Positions 37,302 to 46,613 of a stretch of 64,000 nt of DNA are shown piece by piece (position 1 is the stretch's first letter; each line of letters opens with the position of its first letter). The DNA is taken from the NCBI GenBank assembly GCA_002386525.1, contig DGIS01000005.1, positions 1 to 64,000 of the forward strand, read 5' to 3'. The position numbers and the translations under genes were made by a program. The notes under the pieces were generated by a model, which did no database searches, was not told the DNA's origin, and saw nothing but the letters and a program-made list of their open reading frames with translations. This DNA is from Sphingobacterium sp. UBA4616 (GTDB lineage: Bacteria > Bacteroidota > Bacteroidia > Sphingobacteriales > Sphingobacteriaceae).

Positions 37302-38249
37302 ATGAAAGAGAGTCGAATAAATTATTTTTTTTATAAAGATATACCAGGTCCAGTGGAAATTACTGTTTTTAGTATTCTTAATTCATTTAGGACAACAAAA
37401 TTTAAGGACCAAATCGAACTAGCACGAAGTTTCTATCGCACAGGAAATTTTGAGATGTATAATTTGCTAAAAGGGAATTTAATGGCGGTAACTTTTAGTG
37501 GAACATTTTCGCCTAGACGCACTTTGGTCAATCTAGTTAACTATAGTGGATATATTATTCTTGATATAGACAAGGCAGGAGACTCTCTTATATTTCATAA
37601 GAAATGTCTAGAAGATAACGAATTTGTACATGCAGTGTGGCTTTCGCCATCTGGAGACGGTTTGAAATTTTTAATTAAAACGAGTAATGATCAAGTTTAT
37701 CATAAACTCGTCTACTTTTCAGCCGTGAAATACTTTCAAGAGAAATATGGATTGAAAGTTGATACTTCGGGATCTGATATACCTAGGCTGTGTTATGTGT
37801 CTTACGATCCTGATATATATATAAATTTCGACGCTAGCTATTATGACGAGATTTTGGAAGATGAGGCTAAGCCGATAAAAAATAAAACAATTGGAGAGAA
37901 ATTAAAGCGTGAATTCGATTTAAATGTACATCTTGATAAGAGAAATCTTAAAAATAATAATTTTGATAAAGAAAGGTTAAAGAGTATTTATAATTATTTG
38001 AACAAAAGAAACTTATCAATTACTAGTTCTTACAACGATTGGATACGGGTGGCTTTCGCAATTAGTAATTCCTTTAATTTTGATTTTGGTTATATTTGGT
38101 TTATAAAATTAGCTCAATTGGACGGCGAATTTTACGACGAGTATGAAAGCATAAAACTAATTTTAAGGTGCTATAACACAGGAATGAGCCAGAGTACTTT
38201 TGGAACTATTCAATATTTAGCAAATCAGAAGGGGTGGGAATTACGTTAA
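37302..38249 (+). CDS. BT4734/VirE-N-like (primase-type) protein
   Basis: A 315-aa protein. The N-terminal BT4734-like/VirE_N domain has YIILDIDKAGDSL with the DxD, and VHAVWLSPSGDGLKFLIK, the SPSGxGxK block shared with archaeo-eukaryotic primase-like domains. A PriCT-type C-terminus follows (SYNDWIRVAFAISNSF...). In Bacteroidota such proteins usually precede a helicase on integrative elements; here the helicase part is absent. It is divergent from the RT with only 214 bp between the starts, so the two may share control. Confidence 0.75.
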   Translation: MKESRINYFFYKDIPGPVEITVFSILNSFRTTKFKDQIELARSFYRTGNFEMYNLLKGNLMAVTFSGTFSPRRTLVNLVNYSGYIILDIDKAGDSLIFHKKCLEDNEFVHAVWLSPSGDGLKFLIKTSNDQVYHKLVYFSAVKYFQEKYGLKVDTSGSDIPRLCYVSYDPDIYINFDASYYDEILEDEAKPIKNKTIGEKLKREFDLNVHLDKRNLKNNNFDKERLKSIYNYLNKRNLSITSSYNDWIRVAFAISNSFNFDFGYIWFIKLAQLDGEFYDEYESIKLILRCYNTGMSQSTFGTIQYLANQKGWELR

Positions 38250-38398
38250 TTTTTTTCAATAGTGTAGTACTTGAAATATTTTTAGTGATTACTTGGCGTA
38301 TTAATAAGACATTATTTGGAAAGTATTATTTTAGGATCTTTTGATCACTTAAGCATTTATCTACAGAATTTCGGAAGTAAGACAAAAGTTTTCAGTTA

Positions 38399-39889
38399 TT
38401 AAATAATATTTAGAATATTTAAACATCTATCTAATATTTCCTCGTTATTTATTATTACTACATTAAGCTTGAGTCTTGTTCTACTCATGATTTGAAATAA
38501 CATGTTAGAAGGATGATAATACGGTCGGTGTGGGTAATTTCTTGTTGAAAGAGTTTTTCCATTTTTATAATAGAAATATTGATCGATAACTGCAATTATA
38601 TTATCGTATTCTTGGCCAATAACAGTGTGTGCATTATCATAATTATCTTTAATATTGCTTAACTCATATGGCAAGCTCTTTGAAGCGGATGGAGTATAAT
38701 TGATAGCTTTCCAATTATTTTTTTGTTTTTCCATAATGAAGCTCTTTGCCGATTCGTAGTTATTAAAAAAGATCAATTCAATATTTGGGTATTTGATCCT
38801 TTCAATTTGTCTATTTTTATCAAAGAGACAAAGGATAAATGAGGCAATTTCTTTATTAGTCCGAATCTTTGCTGTCAACTCGAAAACCGAAAATGTTAAT
38901 TTGCTCTCTATAATTGTTTCATTCATGTAATTTATTTCTTGCTTACTTAAGCATTGCTGGCCGTCATATGAAAAAATACAGGGTATATCATTTTCCAAAG
39001 CTTTATCTACAATAAATTTTAACTGAGCAGGGTAAATACGTTGTGCTTCATCCACAATAATAAGATTTACACTATCAAAATTAATATCGTAAGTTGTTTT
39101 AGCTGCATTAATATTCCACTTATATTTATCTATTAGTATTCTCTGGCCTTCGTTAATTTTACCACAATGAATTATTACTACATTTTTGCCACTTAAAGTG
39201 TAGTCTTTGGCTATATCATAAGTTAAAAGCGTCTTTCCTGTTCCTGCTCGACCCTTAATCGCCAAAATTTCCTTACCTACAAAAGCCAGCTTTTTCAAAA
39301 TAATATTTTTAAATTCCTCCTGCTGAGAGGTTAAAAAGTATTCATTATTTATGAATTTATTCGTAGAGTTAAATGGTGAAACTAAATAGTTACTTGGATT
39401 GAATAAAATATTAACATCACTTATTTTTTGAACAACTTGATTTGTCAGAATAGTAACCAAATTTTGTAGCTTGCCCTCAATTAAAATGCCGTTATCATTT
39501 AATAGGTATAACTGTCTTTCTTCTGTAACATAGGTAAAGCAATAAGTCTTTTTGCTAAGAAAACCTAAATAGTATTTATTCCTTTTTAATTGCTTTTCAA
39601 TTTTTTCAACAGTGCTCGTTCGTTTTAATTCAATATTTACAATGTAATCTGTACCAATTCTAAGTAAATCAAATTCTTTTCCGATTTGCGGTATTGAATA
39701 TCCAATATTGAAATTTTCGTAAATTCCTATGTTATTCTTCGGAAACTCTTTATTGTCTATTAGACTTTTTAAGTCTTCTATTTCGGCATCCTTCGATTGT
39801 ATATTGAAATGTTCGAAATAAGATTTTCGAAGCGTTTGATTCAGGTGTGTATATACATCTATTACGGACATTAGGTTAACTTGATTCAT
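38399..39889 (-). CDS. Fusion of PD-(D/E)XK-like domain and DUF2075-type SF1 helicase
   Basis: A 496-aa protein. Residues 60-110 show a nuclease-like core: GKEFDLLRIG (Asp74) and YIVNIELKR (Glu87, Lys89). Residues 185-496 form an SF1 P-loop domain with Walker A KGRAGTGKTLL (213-220), Walker B LIIVDEAQR (DEAQ 280-283), a late GQEYDNIIAVID and an Arg-finger-like QIMSRTRLKL. DUF2075 helicases occur in phage-defence genes. The upstream XRE gene is on the same strand 120 bp away. Specific partners or targets are unknown. Confidence 0.8.
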   Translation of the reverse strand: MNQVNLMSVIDVYTHLNQTLRKSYFEHFNIQSKDAEIEDLKSLIDNKEFPKNNIGIYENFNIGYSIPQIGKEFDLLRIGTDYIVNIELKRTSTVEKIEKQLKRNKYYLGFLSKKTYCFTYVTEERQLYLLNDNGILIEGKLQNLVTILTNQVVQKISDVNILFNPSNYLVSPFNSTNKFINNEYFLTSQQEEFKNIILKKLAFVGKEILAIKGRAGTGKTLLTYDIAKDYTLSGKNVVIIHCGKINEGQRILIDKYKWNINAAKTTYDINFDSVNLIIVDEAQRIYPAQLKFIVDKALENDIPCIFSYDGQQCLSKQEINYMNETIIESKLTFSVFELTAKIRTNKEIASFILCLFDKNRQIERIKYPNIELIFFNNYESAKSFIMEKQKNNWKAINYTPSASKSLPYELSNIKDNYDNAHTVIGQEYDNIIAVIDQYFYYKNGKTLSTRNYPHRPYYHPSNMLFQIMSRTRLKLNVVIINNEEILDRCLNILNII

Positions 39890-40009
39890 AAAATCGTTAT
39901 TATTGAAAAGTCTGTAATTTAAAACTTATTCCGCTTGTTTTAATTGAGGCTTTTAAATTCATTATTTGATACTAACCCCATAATGGAGATATTAATTTAA
40001 TTTTTTCCC

Positions 40010-40579
40010 TTAGTGATTACTGTTAGTCGATTCCATAACTTCTTCCTTTGACATTTTTTCATATTTAGAAGCATAATCTTTGTGTATAAAAATCTTTGGG
40101 GAACTATTTTTAAAAAGTGCTACAATCATTTGGTTGCGTGGAGGTTTGCTGAGGAGATTTGTGATTTCAGTAAAATTCCTTTTTTCGAGTTTTTTATCCA
40201 TCTGTGAATGGAGATGTTTCGCTGTTGTCGGTTTATTGAGATAACCTTCCGAAATGAGACGATCTAATTCGTTTGCCAATAAGTTTTCAGTTGATCTTAG
40301 CTTACCACCCGTACTTTCCGCTATTGCTGCCTGAGTAGGTGAGGGTAATTCTTTTAAGTCAATTTCCTCTCTAGAGAACTCAACAAAATTTTTATAGGAA
40401 ATTCCCCAGACACGTGTGGAAATTTTGTTAGCATCATCTAGATTCAATTTTCTTTTTAAACGTTCAAAGGCACTATAATCAGATTGTATTATGCCAGCAA
40501 TTTTTGCTATTGTTTCTTGACTTAATTTAAATTTAAGTCTTAAATATTTAAGTGCTCTCGAGAATTCTTCGTTGGCCAT
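40010..40579 (-). CDS. XRE-family helix-turn-helix regulator
   Basis: A 189-aa protein. The N-terminal Cro/CI-type HTH is LKYLRLKFKLSQETIAKIAGIIQSDYSAFERL (seen in pieces, about residues 9-42). The rest is helical and Lys-rich with no known domain. It lies upstream of the nuclease-helicase gene and probably regulates it. An inverted CAAATA/TATTTG pair just before its start (40586-40607) could be its own operator. Confidence 0.75.
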   Translation of the reverse strand: MANEEFSRALKYLRLKFKLSQETIAKIAGIIQSDYSAFERLKRKLNLDDANKISTRVWGISYKNFVEFSREEIDLKELPSPTQAAIAESTGGKLRSTENLLANELDRLISEGYLNKPTTAKHLHSQMDKKLEKRNFTEITNLLSKPPRNQMIVALFKNSSPKIFIHKDYASKYEKMSKEEVMESTNSNH

Positions 40580-40674
40580 TTTGCAAATAGATTTAATTTT
40601 ATTTGATTTATTCTATTTATATCTCTATATTTGTCATGTAGTTATAGCGAAAAGTAGGGTGGTAAGCCCAACTT

Positions 40675-40911
40675 AACGACGTCACTCTCGTTCCGAAATC
40701 GCCAAATTCCCACGAGATGACCGTAGGTTCGCCATATCTCTGCGTAATGTTTATATTTGTAAAAATTACCAGAGGGTGAACCTTATGTCAGTCTTTTGGG
40801 GAACCCTAACTTCGGTTAGGTTGGCGTTTGGCGATGCCTGGTCAGAAGCATTAAGGTTCATTCTTTGGTTAATCTACTGCGAAGCCTAGAACATTAAAGA
40901 GAGACGTCGTT
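40675..40911 (+). ncRNA. Predicted long structured RNA of unknown kind
   Basis: Nested pairings form one long rod: 40675-40682 with 40904-40911 (8 bp) and 40685-40689 with 40899-40903 (5 bp); 40724-40732 with 40879-40888 (9 bp, one bulge); 40765-40773 with about 40865-40873; 40777-40787 with 40849-40860 (11 bp, one bulge). At the tip is a hairpin at 40802-40822 with a C(UUCG)G loop. The UUCG loop and a G-U pair favour the plus strand. No reading frame fits, and no known RNA family is recognised. Confidence 0.6.
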
Positions 40912-40932
40912 CACATAAAACCAAAAACGATT

Positions 40933-41043
40933 ATGAGAACGAACAGTACAAACACCATCCATCACCCGCCGACGATCAAAGATCGCTTCGAGAGGTATTC
41001 CCACAAATCACTTTTAAAGAACATATTTCGCGCACCCGAATAG
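40933..41043 (+). CDS. Possible 36-aa small protein
   Basis: A short frame, MRTNSTNTIHHPPTIKDR then FERYSHKSLLKNIFRAPE, in a stretch with no other gene. There is no strong ribosome-binding site. Its end overlaps a hairpin (GCGCACC/GGTTGCGC at 41030-41050). It may be coding or only part of the structured RNA region. Confidence 0.25.
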   Translation: MRTNSTNTIHHPPTIKDRFERYSHKSLLKNIFRAPE

Positions 41044-41120
41044 GTTGCGCTCAATCTAAAACAGGCTGTAAAGAGCAATAAAAAGGGGAGGTGTTGACTT
41101 TCACTAAAACGAAAAGACAG

Positions 41121-41135
41121 CTGAACCTCGTTCAG
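41121..41135. other. 6-bp hairpin CTGAAC-ctc-GTTCAG
   Basis: A perfect stem with a 3-nt loop. There is no T-run, so it is not a clear terminator. It adds to the dense secondary structure of 40.67-41.14 kb. Confidence 0.4.
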
Positions 41136-41349
41136 TTCAATTTCCCGCTATTTATGCCTGTCACCGACCTATACACTTATATAATTGCATTAAAAGGTAA
41201 TATTGGCCAATGATACAGCTTGATTTAATATTTGCACGTTAAAATTAAGCAATTTTTCATTGAGTCCAAACTTTTTATCCGTAGTTTTTATTGCGATCCA
41301 ATATTGTGTTAGGTCGGTATTTACTTCTTTCCGGCAGGGAGCGCCATAA

Positions 41350-41424
41350 TGAACCCTATTTATGCCTTGAAATTGTATCTCGGCGCTTTCGGACTTTTAA
41401 TATTATTTGTCCATTTCGCATAGA
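41350..41424 (+). CDS. Possible 24-aa hydrophobic micro-protein
   Basis: MNPIYALKLYLGAFGLLILF then VHFA and stop, a single membrane-helix-like peptide between the structured RNA and the SusC operon leader. Evidence is limited to its open frame and composition. Confidence 0.2.
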
Positions 41425-41437
41425 TCAAATTTGATCT
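41422..41437. promoter_or_regulatory. 16-bp perfect palindrome before the SusC operon
   Basis: AGATCAAATTTGATCT is self-complementary over 16 bp and lies about 105 bp upstream of the first gene of the operon. It is a good candidate for a dimeric regulator site. Confidence 0.5.
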
Positions 41438-41444
41438 GTGCAAT

Positions 41445-41520
41445 GACAAGCCTTTTGAACGTGAAAAATCGCGAAGGGGAAAGCTATGCCTTTAGCTGAG
41501 CGAGCATCAAAAGGTTTGTC
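41445..41520 (+). promoter_or_regulatory. Long stem-loop in the leader of the SusC operon
   Basis: GACAAGCCTTTTGA (41445-41458) pairs over 14 bp with TCAAAAGGTTTGTC (41507-41520). The single non-Watson-Crick position is a G-U if read on the plus strand. The 48-nt interior contains AGCTA/TAGCT. It ends 20 bp before the ATG at 41541, so it would lie in the 5' UTR and could control translation or transcription of the operon. Confidence 0.6.
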
Positions 41521-41540
41521 GTACTCGATGAAACTAAGTT

Positions 41541-41915
41541 ATGAACCAACAATCAAACAATCTGCTGCCTTTTGAGCTAGCATGTTATGAAATATACGAC
41601 AATGGATACGATCCATTACATACCATTCGGGAGTTGTGGTCCCAACATACCATAACCGACTGTCAGGAAACCCTGTGGACACTTTTTGAAAACTATAGAA
41701 AGGGCATCGCACAGGAAGATGCTGCCGACGTAAAGCAGATGCATACCGTTTTAATGAAACTGTGCCGTGTGCTGATGGCTTATTTCCTGGTACACTTCCG
41801 CAAGATCGGTATCGATGCGGTGCCATTCACCTTTGCTGAACCTACCGACGTCATTACAGCCGATCTGGAAGCCAAACAAAGGATCCACAGTTTCTTTAAC
41901 CGAATTGCAGAATAA
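41541..41915 (+). CDS. Hypothetical protein at the head of the SusC operon
   Basis: A 124-aa helical, soluble protein (FELACYEIYDNGYDPLHTIREL, then LMKLCRVLMAYFLVHFRKIG). No domain is recognised. It is 18 bp upstream of the SusC gene and clearly in the same operon, behind a long leader hairpin. Possibly an operon-specific regulator; no motif supports a precise role. Confidence 0.65.
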   Translation: MNQQSNNLLPFELACYEIYDNGYDPLHTIRELWSQHTITDCQETLWTLFENYRKGIAQEDAADVKQMHTVLMKLCRVLMAYFLVHFRKIGIDAVPFTFAEPTDVITADLEAKQRIHSFFNRIAE

Positions 41916-41933
41916 TACCTAATCCATAAGCAG

Positions 41934-44900
41934 ATGACAAAAAGAGCCAATCTTTACGCTGCCTTATTGGATAAGGTAGTCAATATTCCAGTTATACAGA
42001 TTACATTTCTTGTAATCGTGTTCCTCTTAGTTTCTATGTTTAGTTTATCAGCTCAGACGCCCCGCAAGGACAGCGGGGCCAATGGGCTTTTAACAGTGTC
42101 TGGTACTGTTGTATCCGCTTCGGATCGCAAACCAATAGCAGGGGTATCCGTCAGCATAGCCGATGAAAAGGGGCGGGCATCCTCCAAAAGTGATGGCTCC
42201 TTTACCATCGAAGTGAAAGCGAAGAATGGTAAAATACTATTTTCCCATTTGGGCTATAATGCACAGTCATTGAATTATACTGCAGGAGTATCAATCGATG
42301 TGCAATTGATACCTATGGATAATAGACTGGATGAAGTGGAGGTATTCAATACGGGTTATCAGCGTATTTCAAAGGAAAGGACGGTAGGGAGTGTCGATGT
42401 GTTGGACCAAAAGCTGATCGACAGGTCAGTTTCTTCCAACATACTGTCGCGAATAAATGGGCTTACCACTGGGCTGCAACTGCCCAAGATCAATAGTAAC
42501 GAGGGCGGCAATCAGCCCGAATTTACCATCCGTGGTAAGAGTACATTATTCGCCAATTCGGAGCCACTGATCGTTGTAGATGGCTTTCCCTATGACGGTG
42601 GATTAAGTAGCCTCAATCCTGCAGATATTGCATCGATCTCTATCTTAAAGGATGCCGCTGCGGCTTCAATATGGGGGGCTCGCTCGGGCAATGGTGTTGT
42701 TGTTATCAGTACCAAACAGGGGAGTAAAGACCGACTTTCCTTGTCTGCGGAAGTGACCCAGAGCATCGCCGATAAACCTGATCTTTATTATAACAAATCC
42801 ATATCGAGCAGTGACTTTATTGACGTGGAGATGTTCCTCTTTGAAAAGGGCGCTTATAATGCTCGATTGAAGACTGGCTATCAGCCGGTTTCACCAGTGG
42901 TGGAGCTATTGGATAAAATGAGGAAAGGTGAATTGGCAGAAGAATTAGGGAATGAAATGATTGATGCTTACCGCTTAAAAGACAGTCGTATACAGCGATT
43001 GAAATATTTATATAGGATCCCGCTCGAACAGCAGTATAATCTGGCGATTTCAAGACCTTTTAAGGACGGCAGTTTTTATATTTCGGGCGGTCTCAATCGA
43101 GTAGATCAGGCAACGAAATATACTCAAAATGAGCGCAAGACACTTCTGATGAAATACGATCAGCGATTTCTGAATGATCGGCTCAATTTTTCCTTTCAAA
43201 CCAGTCTGACAGATACAAGAGTACAGAGTGCACAGAACAGCCCGTCGATGTATCCTTATGAAGAATTGGTCTCGGCCGATGGTTCGCCAGTCGCAGTAAC
43301 AGGTGCTATGCGTAATAGCTATGTGGATACTATCGGCAATGGGAACCTGCTTGACTGGCACTATAATCCGTTGACGGATCTCGGTAAAGGGATGTCTACC
43401 AGTTCGCTGTTCAACCTACGGCTGAATGGTGGAATAGATGCCAAAATCTTACCATTCCTGACAGCCAGTGTAAAGTACCAGTATAGCAAATCCATAGGGG
43501 ATGATCTTATGCGTTATGCAGAGGATTCCTATTACGTGCGAAATATGGTCAACACGTTTACACGGTATGATAACGCTACAGCTAAATATGTACAACAAAT
43601 ACCAGTCGGGGAAAATCGCACAATCAGTCACTTGCGTGGGACTTCGTATTTGTGGCGCGGGCAACTGGCGCTGGATAGGAAGATCAATAAAGATCATCAT
43701 ATAACGGCGCTAATGGCGATGGAATTGTCGGATGCTAGGAGTGAAGTGGATAAGAAGCAACTGTTTGGCTATGATCCCTCTACTGCGGCATCAGCGACAA
43801 TAGACCATATCAATGCCTTGCCGCGTATCTATGGGGGTAGTCAGGTCATCAATAATGGAAATTACCAGAACTGGCATGTAGACCGTTACCGTTCGTATCT
43901 GCTAAATGCCGCCTATAGTTACAAAAGTATCTATGATGTATATGGGAGCATCCGTAGAGATGAATCTAATCTATTTGGTGTAGCAACCAACCAAAAGGGG
44001 GTGCCGCTCTGGTCGGTAGGCGGTGCTTATAATGCCAAGCGGGATTTGCTAAATTCAGTGCATTGGCTGTCTGAATTGAGGCTTCGTTCTTCCTATGGTG
44101 TACAGGGAAACGTAGACAAGACGATGTCGGCCTGGTTAACAGCAAGGTATCAGACATCTAAGAATGGTTATCAAAATTTATATGCTACAATCCTTAATCC
44201 GCCTAATCCATCGTTGCGTTGGGAAAAGACAAGGGTCACCAATATTGGCTTAGACTTAGGGATCTATAATCAGCGTATTGTGTTGCATTTTGATCATTAC
44301 TGGAAAAAGGGAAATGATTTGATCGGCAATGGACCGATAGCACCGCAGACTGGACTGATCCAGTACAAAGGTAATGTTGCGGATACGGAGGTAGAGGGAT
44401 TTGATCTCTCGCTGACCAGCAAAAACTTAACAGGGGCCTTCCAGTGGCAGTCGGTATTTAATTTTTCAAAAGCTAAGGATAAGGTTGTTCACTATCAGGT
44501 CAAACAGGCAAGTAATTTTAGCTATATGACCACTAATTATCTCAACCCGTATGAAGGATTTCCGCAATCGGCATTATTTAGCTTCCCTTATGCTGGGTTG
44601 GACAATGAAGGTAATCCGATAGGCTATTTGAATGGTGTGGAGAGTAAAGATTATAGTGCCATACTCAATAATAAGGAGTTGGAGAATATCCAATTCCATG
44701 GGCCCCGTATACCGCCTTTTTTCGGGTCATTTAGAAATGATTTTAGCTATGGTCGCTTGTATGGCAGTTTTAATATCATGTATCAGTTTGGTGGATATTT
44801 TAGGCGCATATCCTTAAATAATACAGACCTTTATAGTCCGACTGTGATGGGTGCTGCGATATACGATTACGATAAGCGCTGGCAACAGGCTGGGGACGAA

Positions 44901-45194
44901 GTGTCGACAAGTGTACCTGCGCTAATTTATCCTACAAACTCGTCGCGGAGCAATCTGTATGCTTACAGTACTGCGCTGGTTGAAAAGTCCGACATCGTCC
45001 GTCTGCAAGATATACAGATCGGTTGGCGTTTAATAGACTATTTCCGATGGATGAAGTCATTGGACCTGACTTTTGTGGTCGATAATGTAGGCATTCTCTG
45101 GCGGGCCAATAAACAGGGCTTAGATCCAAATGTATATCAATCGGCCTATCCCGTGCCAAGGCAATTCAGCCTAAGGCTAAAAACAACTTTTTAA
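41934..45194 (+). CDS. SusC/RagA-type TonB-linked outer-membrane transporter
   Basis: A 1086-aa protein with an N-terminal membrane/signal segment (about residues 20-45). A CarboxypepD_reg domain follows (LTVSGTVVSASDRKPIAGVSV). The plug has EPLIVVDGFPYDGG and the SusC signature (ISILKDAAAASIWGARSGNGVVVI), and the barrel ends in ...PRQFSLRLKTTF. SusC proteins import oligosaccharides or peptides bound by their SusD partner, which is encoded 18 bp downstream. No glycan-degrading enzyme is near, so the substrate is not evident; the TlpA-like partner hints at peptide or metal-type loci. Confidence 0.95.
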   Translation: MTKRANLYAALLDKVVNIPVIQITFLVIVFLLVSMFSLSAQTPRKDSGANGLLTVSGTVVSASDRKPIAGVSVSIADEKGRASSKSDGSFTIEVKAKNGKILFSHLGYNAQSLNYTAGVSIDVQLIPMDNRLDEVEVFNTGYQRISKERTVGSVDVLDQKLIDRSVSSNILSRINGLTTGLQLPKINSNEGGNQPEFTIRGKSTLFANSEPLIVVDGFPYDGGLSSLNPADIASISILKDAAAASIWGARSGNGVVVISTKQGSKDRLSLSAEVTQSIADKPDLYYNKSISSSDFIDVEMFLFEKGAYNARLKTGYQPVSPVVELLDKMRKGELAEELGNEMIDAYRLKDSRIQRLKYLYRIPLEQQYNLAISRPFKDGSFYISGGLNRVDQATKYTQNERKTLLMKYDQRFLNDRLNFSFQTSLTDTRVQSAQNSPSMYPYEELVSADGSPVAVTGAMRNSYVDTIGNGNLLDWHYNPLTDLGKGMSTSSLFNLRLNGGIDAKILPFLTASVKYQYSKSIGDDLMRYAEDSYYVRNMVNTFTRYDNATAKYVQQIPVGENRTISHLRGTSYLWRGQLALDRKINKDHHITALMAMELSDARSEVDKKQLFGYDPSTAASATIDHINALPRIYGGSQVINNGNYQNWHVDRYRSYLLNAAYSYKSIYDVYGSIRRDESNLFGVATNQKGVPLWSVGGAYNAKRDLLNSVHWLSELRLRSSYGVQGNVDKTMSAWLTARYQTSKNGYQNLYATILNPPNPSLRWEKTRVTNIGLDLGIYNQRIVLHFDHYWKKGNDLIGNGPIAPQTGLIQYKGNVADTEVEGFDLSLTSKNLTGAFQWQSVFNFSKAKDKVVHYQVKQASNFSYMTTNYLNPYEGFPQSALFSFPYAGLDNEGNPIGYLNGVESKDYSAILNNKELENIQFHGPRIPPFFGSFRNDFSYGRLYGSFNIMYQFGGYFRRISLNNTDLYSPTVMGAAIYDYDKRWQQAGDEVSTSVPALIYPTNSSRSNLYAYSTALVEKSDIVRLQDIQIGWRLIDYFRWMKSLDLTFVVDNVGILWRANKQGLDPNVYQSAYPVPRQFSLRLKTTF

Positions 45195-45212
45195 TGATTA
45201 AAAGATATTAAG

Positions 45213-46610
45213 ATGAAAAAGCAGCTTTTTATATATGTATTGTCCATGCTATTATGCGTGGGCTGTGCAAAGTCTTTTTTGGAAGAGAAACCCGATGCGA
45301 GTATAGTAAATCCAAAGACTTTAAACGATTGCAGACGTCTTCTAGATAACGATGGTCAGTTAGTGCAGGGATTAAACTATTGGTTTCCGTCTTTGGGCCA
45401 ATTGGCTTCTGACGAATATTACTATAACAAGGCGACCTGGGAGTCGACAGTATTTGTACAGGAACGGAATTCCTATATCTGGGAAGATGATATCTACGAA
45501 GGCAATCCGCAGATCAGCGAATGGAACAATTGCTACTACGCTATTTATGTATGCAATGTTGTCCTTGATGTATTGAACAATATCGAGGTTACTGCCGCGA
45601 ATAGGGATGAATACAATGATATCAAAGGTACGGCATTATTTTTCAGGGCAATGTGGAATTTCGCGCTTGCCGAAACATTTTGTCTGCCTTACGATCAGAA
45701 GACTGCTGCAAGTGAAATGGGAATTCCGTTGCGCTACTCGCCGAATATAGATCAGTTGGAGAAGAGGGCATCACTTGAGGCCACATATAATAGCATCGTG
45801 AAAGATATGGAAGAGTCTGTTGGGCTGTTGCAAAACAAGATCCCTTCGACTTTTAGGAATAGACCTTGTACAGTTGCTGCCGAGGCTATGCTGGCAAGGA
45901 TTTATTTGGTTATGGGTGATTTTGGAAAGGCTTTGCAATATAGTGAGAAGTCGTACAATACATACAATGTGCTATTGGATTATAATAAACTTCCGTTAGA
46001 TGGTGATGCAATTTTCGATCGGAATAACGCGGAAATATTAGTAATGTGCACTCAGCAAGGGTATCTGTCAACTGCTGTGGGGAGATTTGCTCCGAATAGT
46101 TTTGTAGACTCGACCCTAATCGCACTTTATCAACCCAAAGATCTGCGTTTAAAGGCGTATTTCACATTTACCGAAGATGGAAAAGCGAACAGAAAGAATC
46201 TGTATACTACAGGGCTAAATGGAACGAATTGTTTTAATGGAGCGGCGACCGATGAGGTCTTGCTGATACTCGCGGAATGTAAAGCAAGAACTGGCGATCT
46301 TGATGGAACAAAAATATTGTTGGACAATCTCTATAAAAATCGTTTTGTTGCAGGCAACATACCAAGAGTCAATTTTAATACGAGTAATGATGCCATTCAA
46401 CAGGTGTTGGATGAGCGTCGCAAGGAACTTCTTTTTCGGGGGATGCGCTGGTCGGATGTCCGTCGATTAAATGTGGAGGGTCGGAATATAAGTTTTAAAA
46501 GAATATTGGGCGATAAGGAATATATACTGCCGCCCAAAAGCTTAAAATATGCGTTTTTATTACCAATACAGGAAATACAGTTCAGTGGATTAACACAAAA
46601 CAAAAGATAG
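45213..46610 (+). CDS. SusD/RagB-type surface substrate-binding lipoprotein
   Basis: A 465-aa protein with lipobox LLCVGC and SusD-like helical TPR units (TALFFRAMWNFALAETF...). The C-terminus has the classic EVLLILAECKARTGDLDGTKILLD and DERRKELLFRGMRWSDVRRLN blocks. It binds the substrate over the SusC barrel. It lies 18 bp after SusC and 3 bp before the thioredoxin-like gene. Confidence 0.95.
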   Translation: MKKQLFIYVLSMLLCVGCAKSFLEEKPDASIVNPKTLNDCRRLLDNDGQLVQGLNYWFPSLGQLASDEYYYNKATWESTVFVQERNSYIWEDDIYEGNPQISEWNNCYYAIYVCNVVLDVLNNIEVTAANRDEYNDIKGTALFFRAMWNFALAETFCLPYDQKTAASEMGIPLRYSPNIDQLEKRASLEATYNSIVKDMEESVGLLQNKIPSTFRNRPCTVAAEAMLARIYLVMGDFGKALQYSEKSYNTYNVLLDYNKLPLDGDAIFDRNNAEILVMCTQQGYLSTAVGRFAPNSFVDSTLIALYQPKDLRLKAYFTFTEDGKANRKNLYTTGLNGTNCFNGAATDEVLLILAECKARTGDLDGTKILLDNLYKNRFVAGNIPRVNFNTSNDAIQQVLDERRKELLFRGMRWSDVRRLNVEGRNISFKRILGDKEYILPPKSLKYAFLLPIQEIQFSGLTQNKR

Positions 46611-46613
46611 TAT

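Noticed and set aside
40675..40911. tmRNA, RNase P or SRP RNA
   Set aside because: The conserved sequence blocks of these RNAs were not found.
44632..44817. 61-aa plus-strand frame inside the SusC gene
   Set aside because: It is an out-of-frame shadow within a strong coding sequence.
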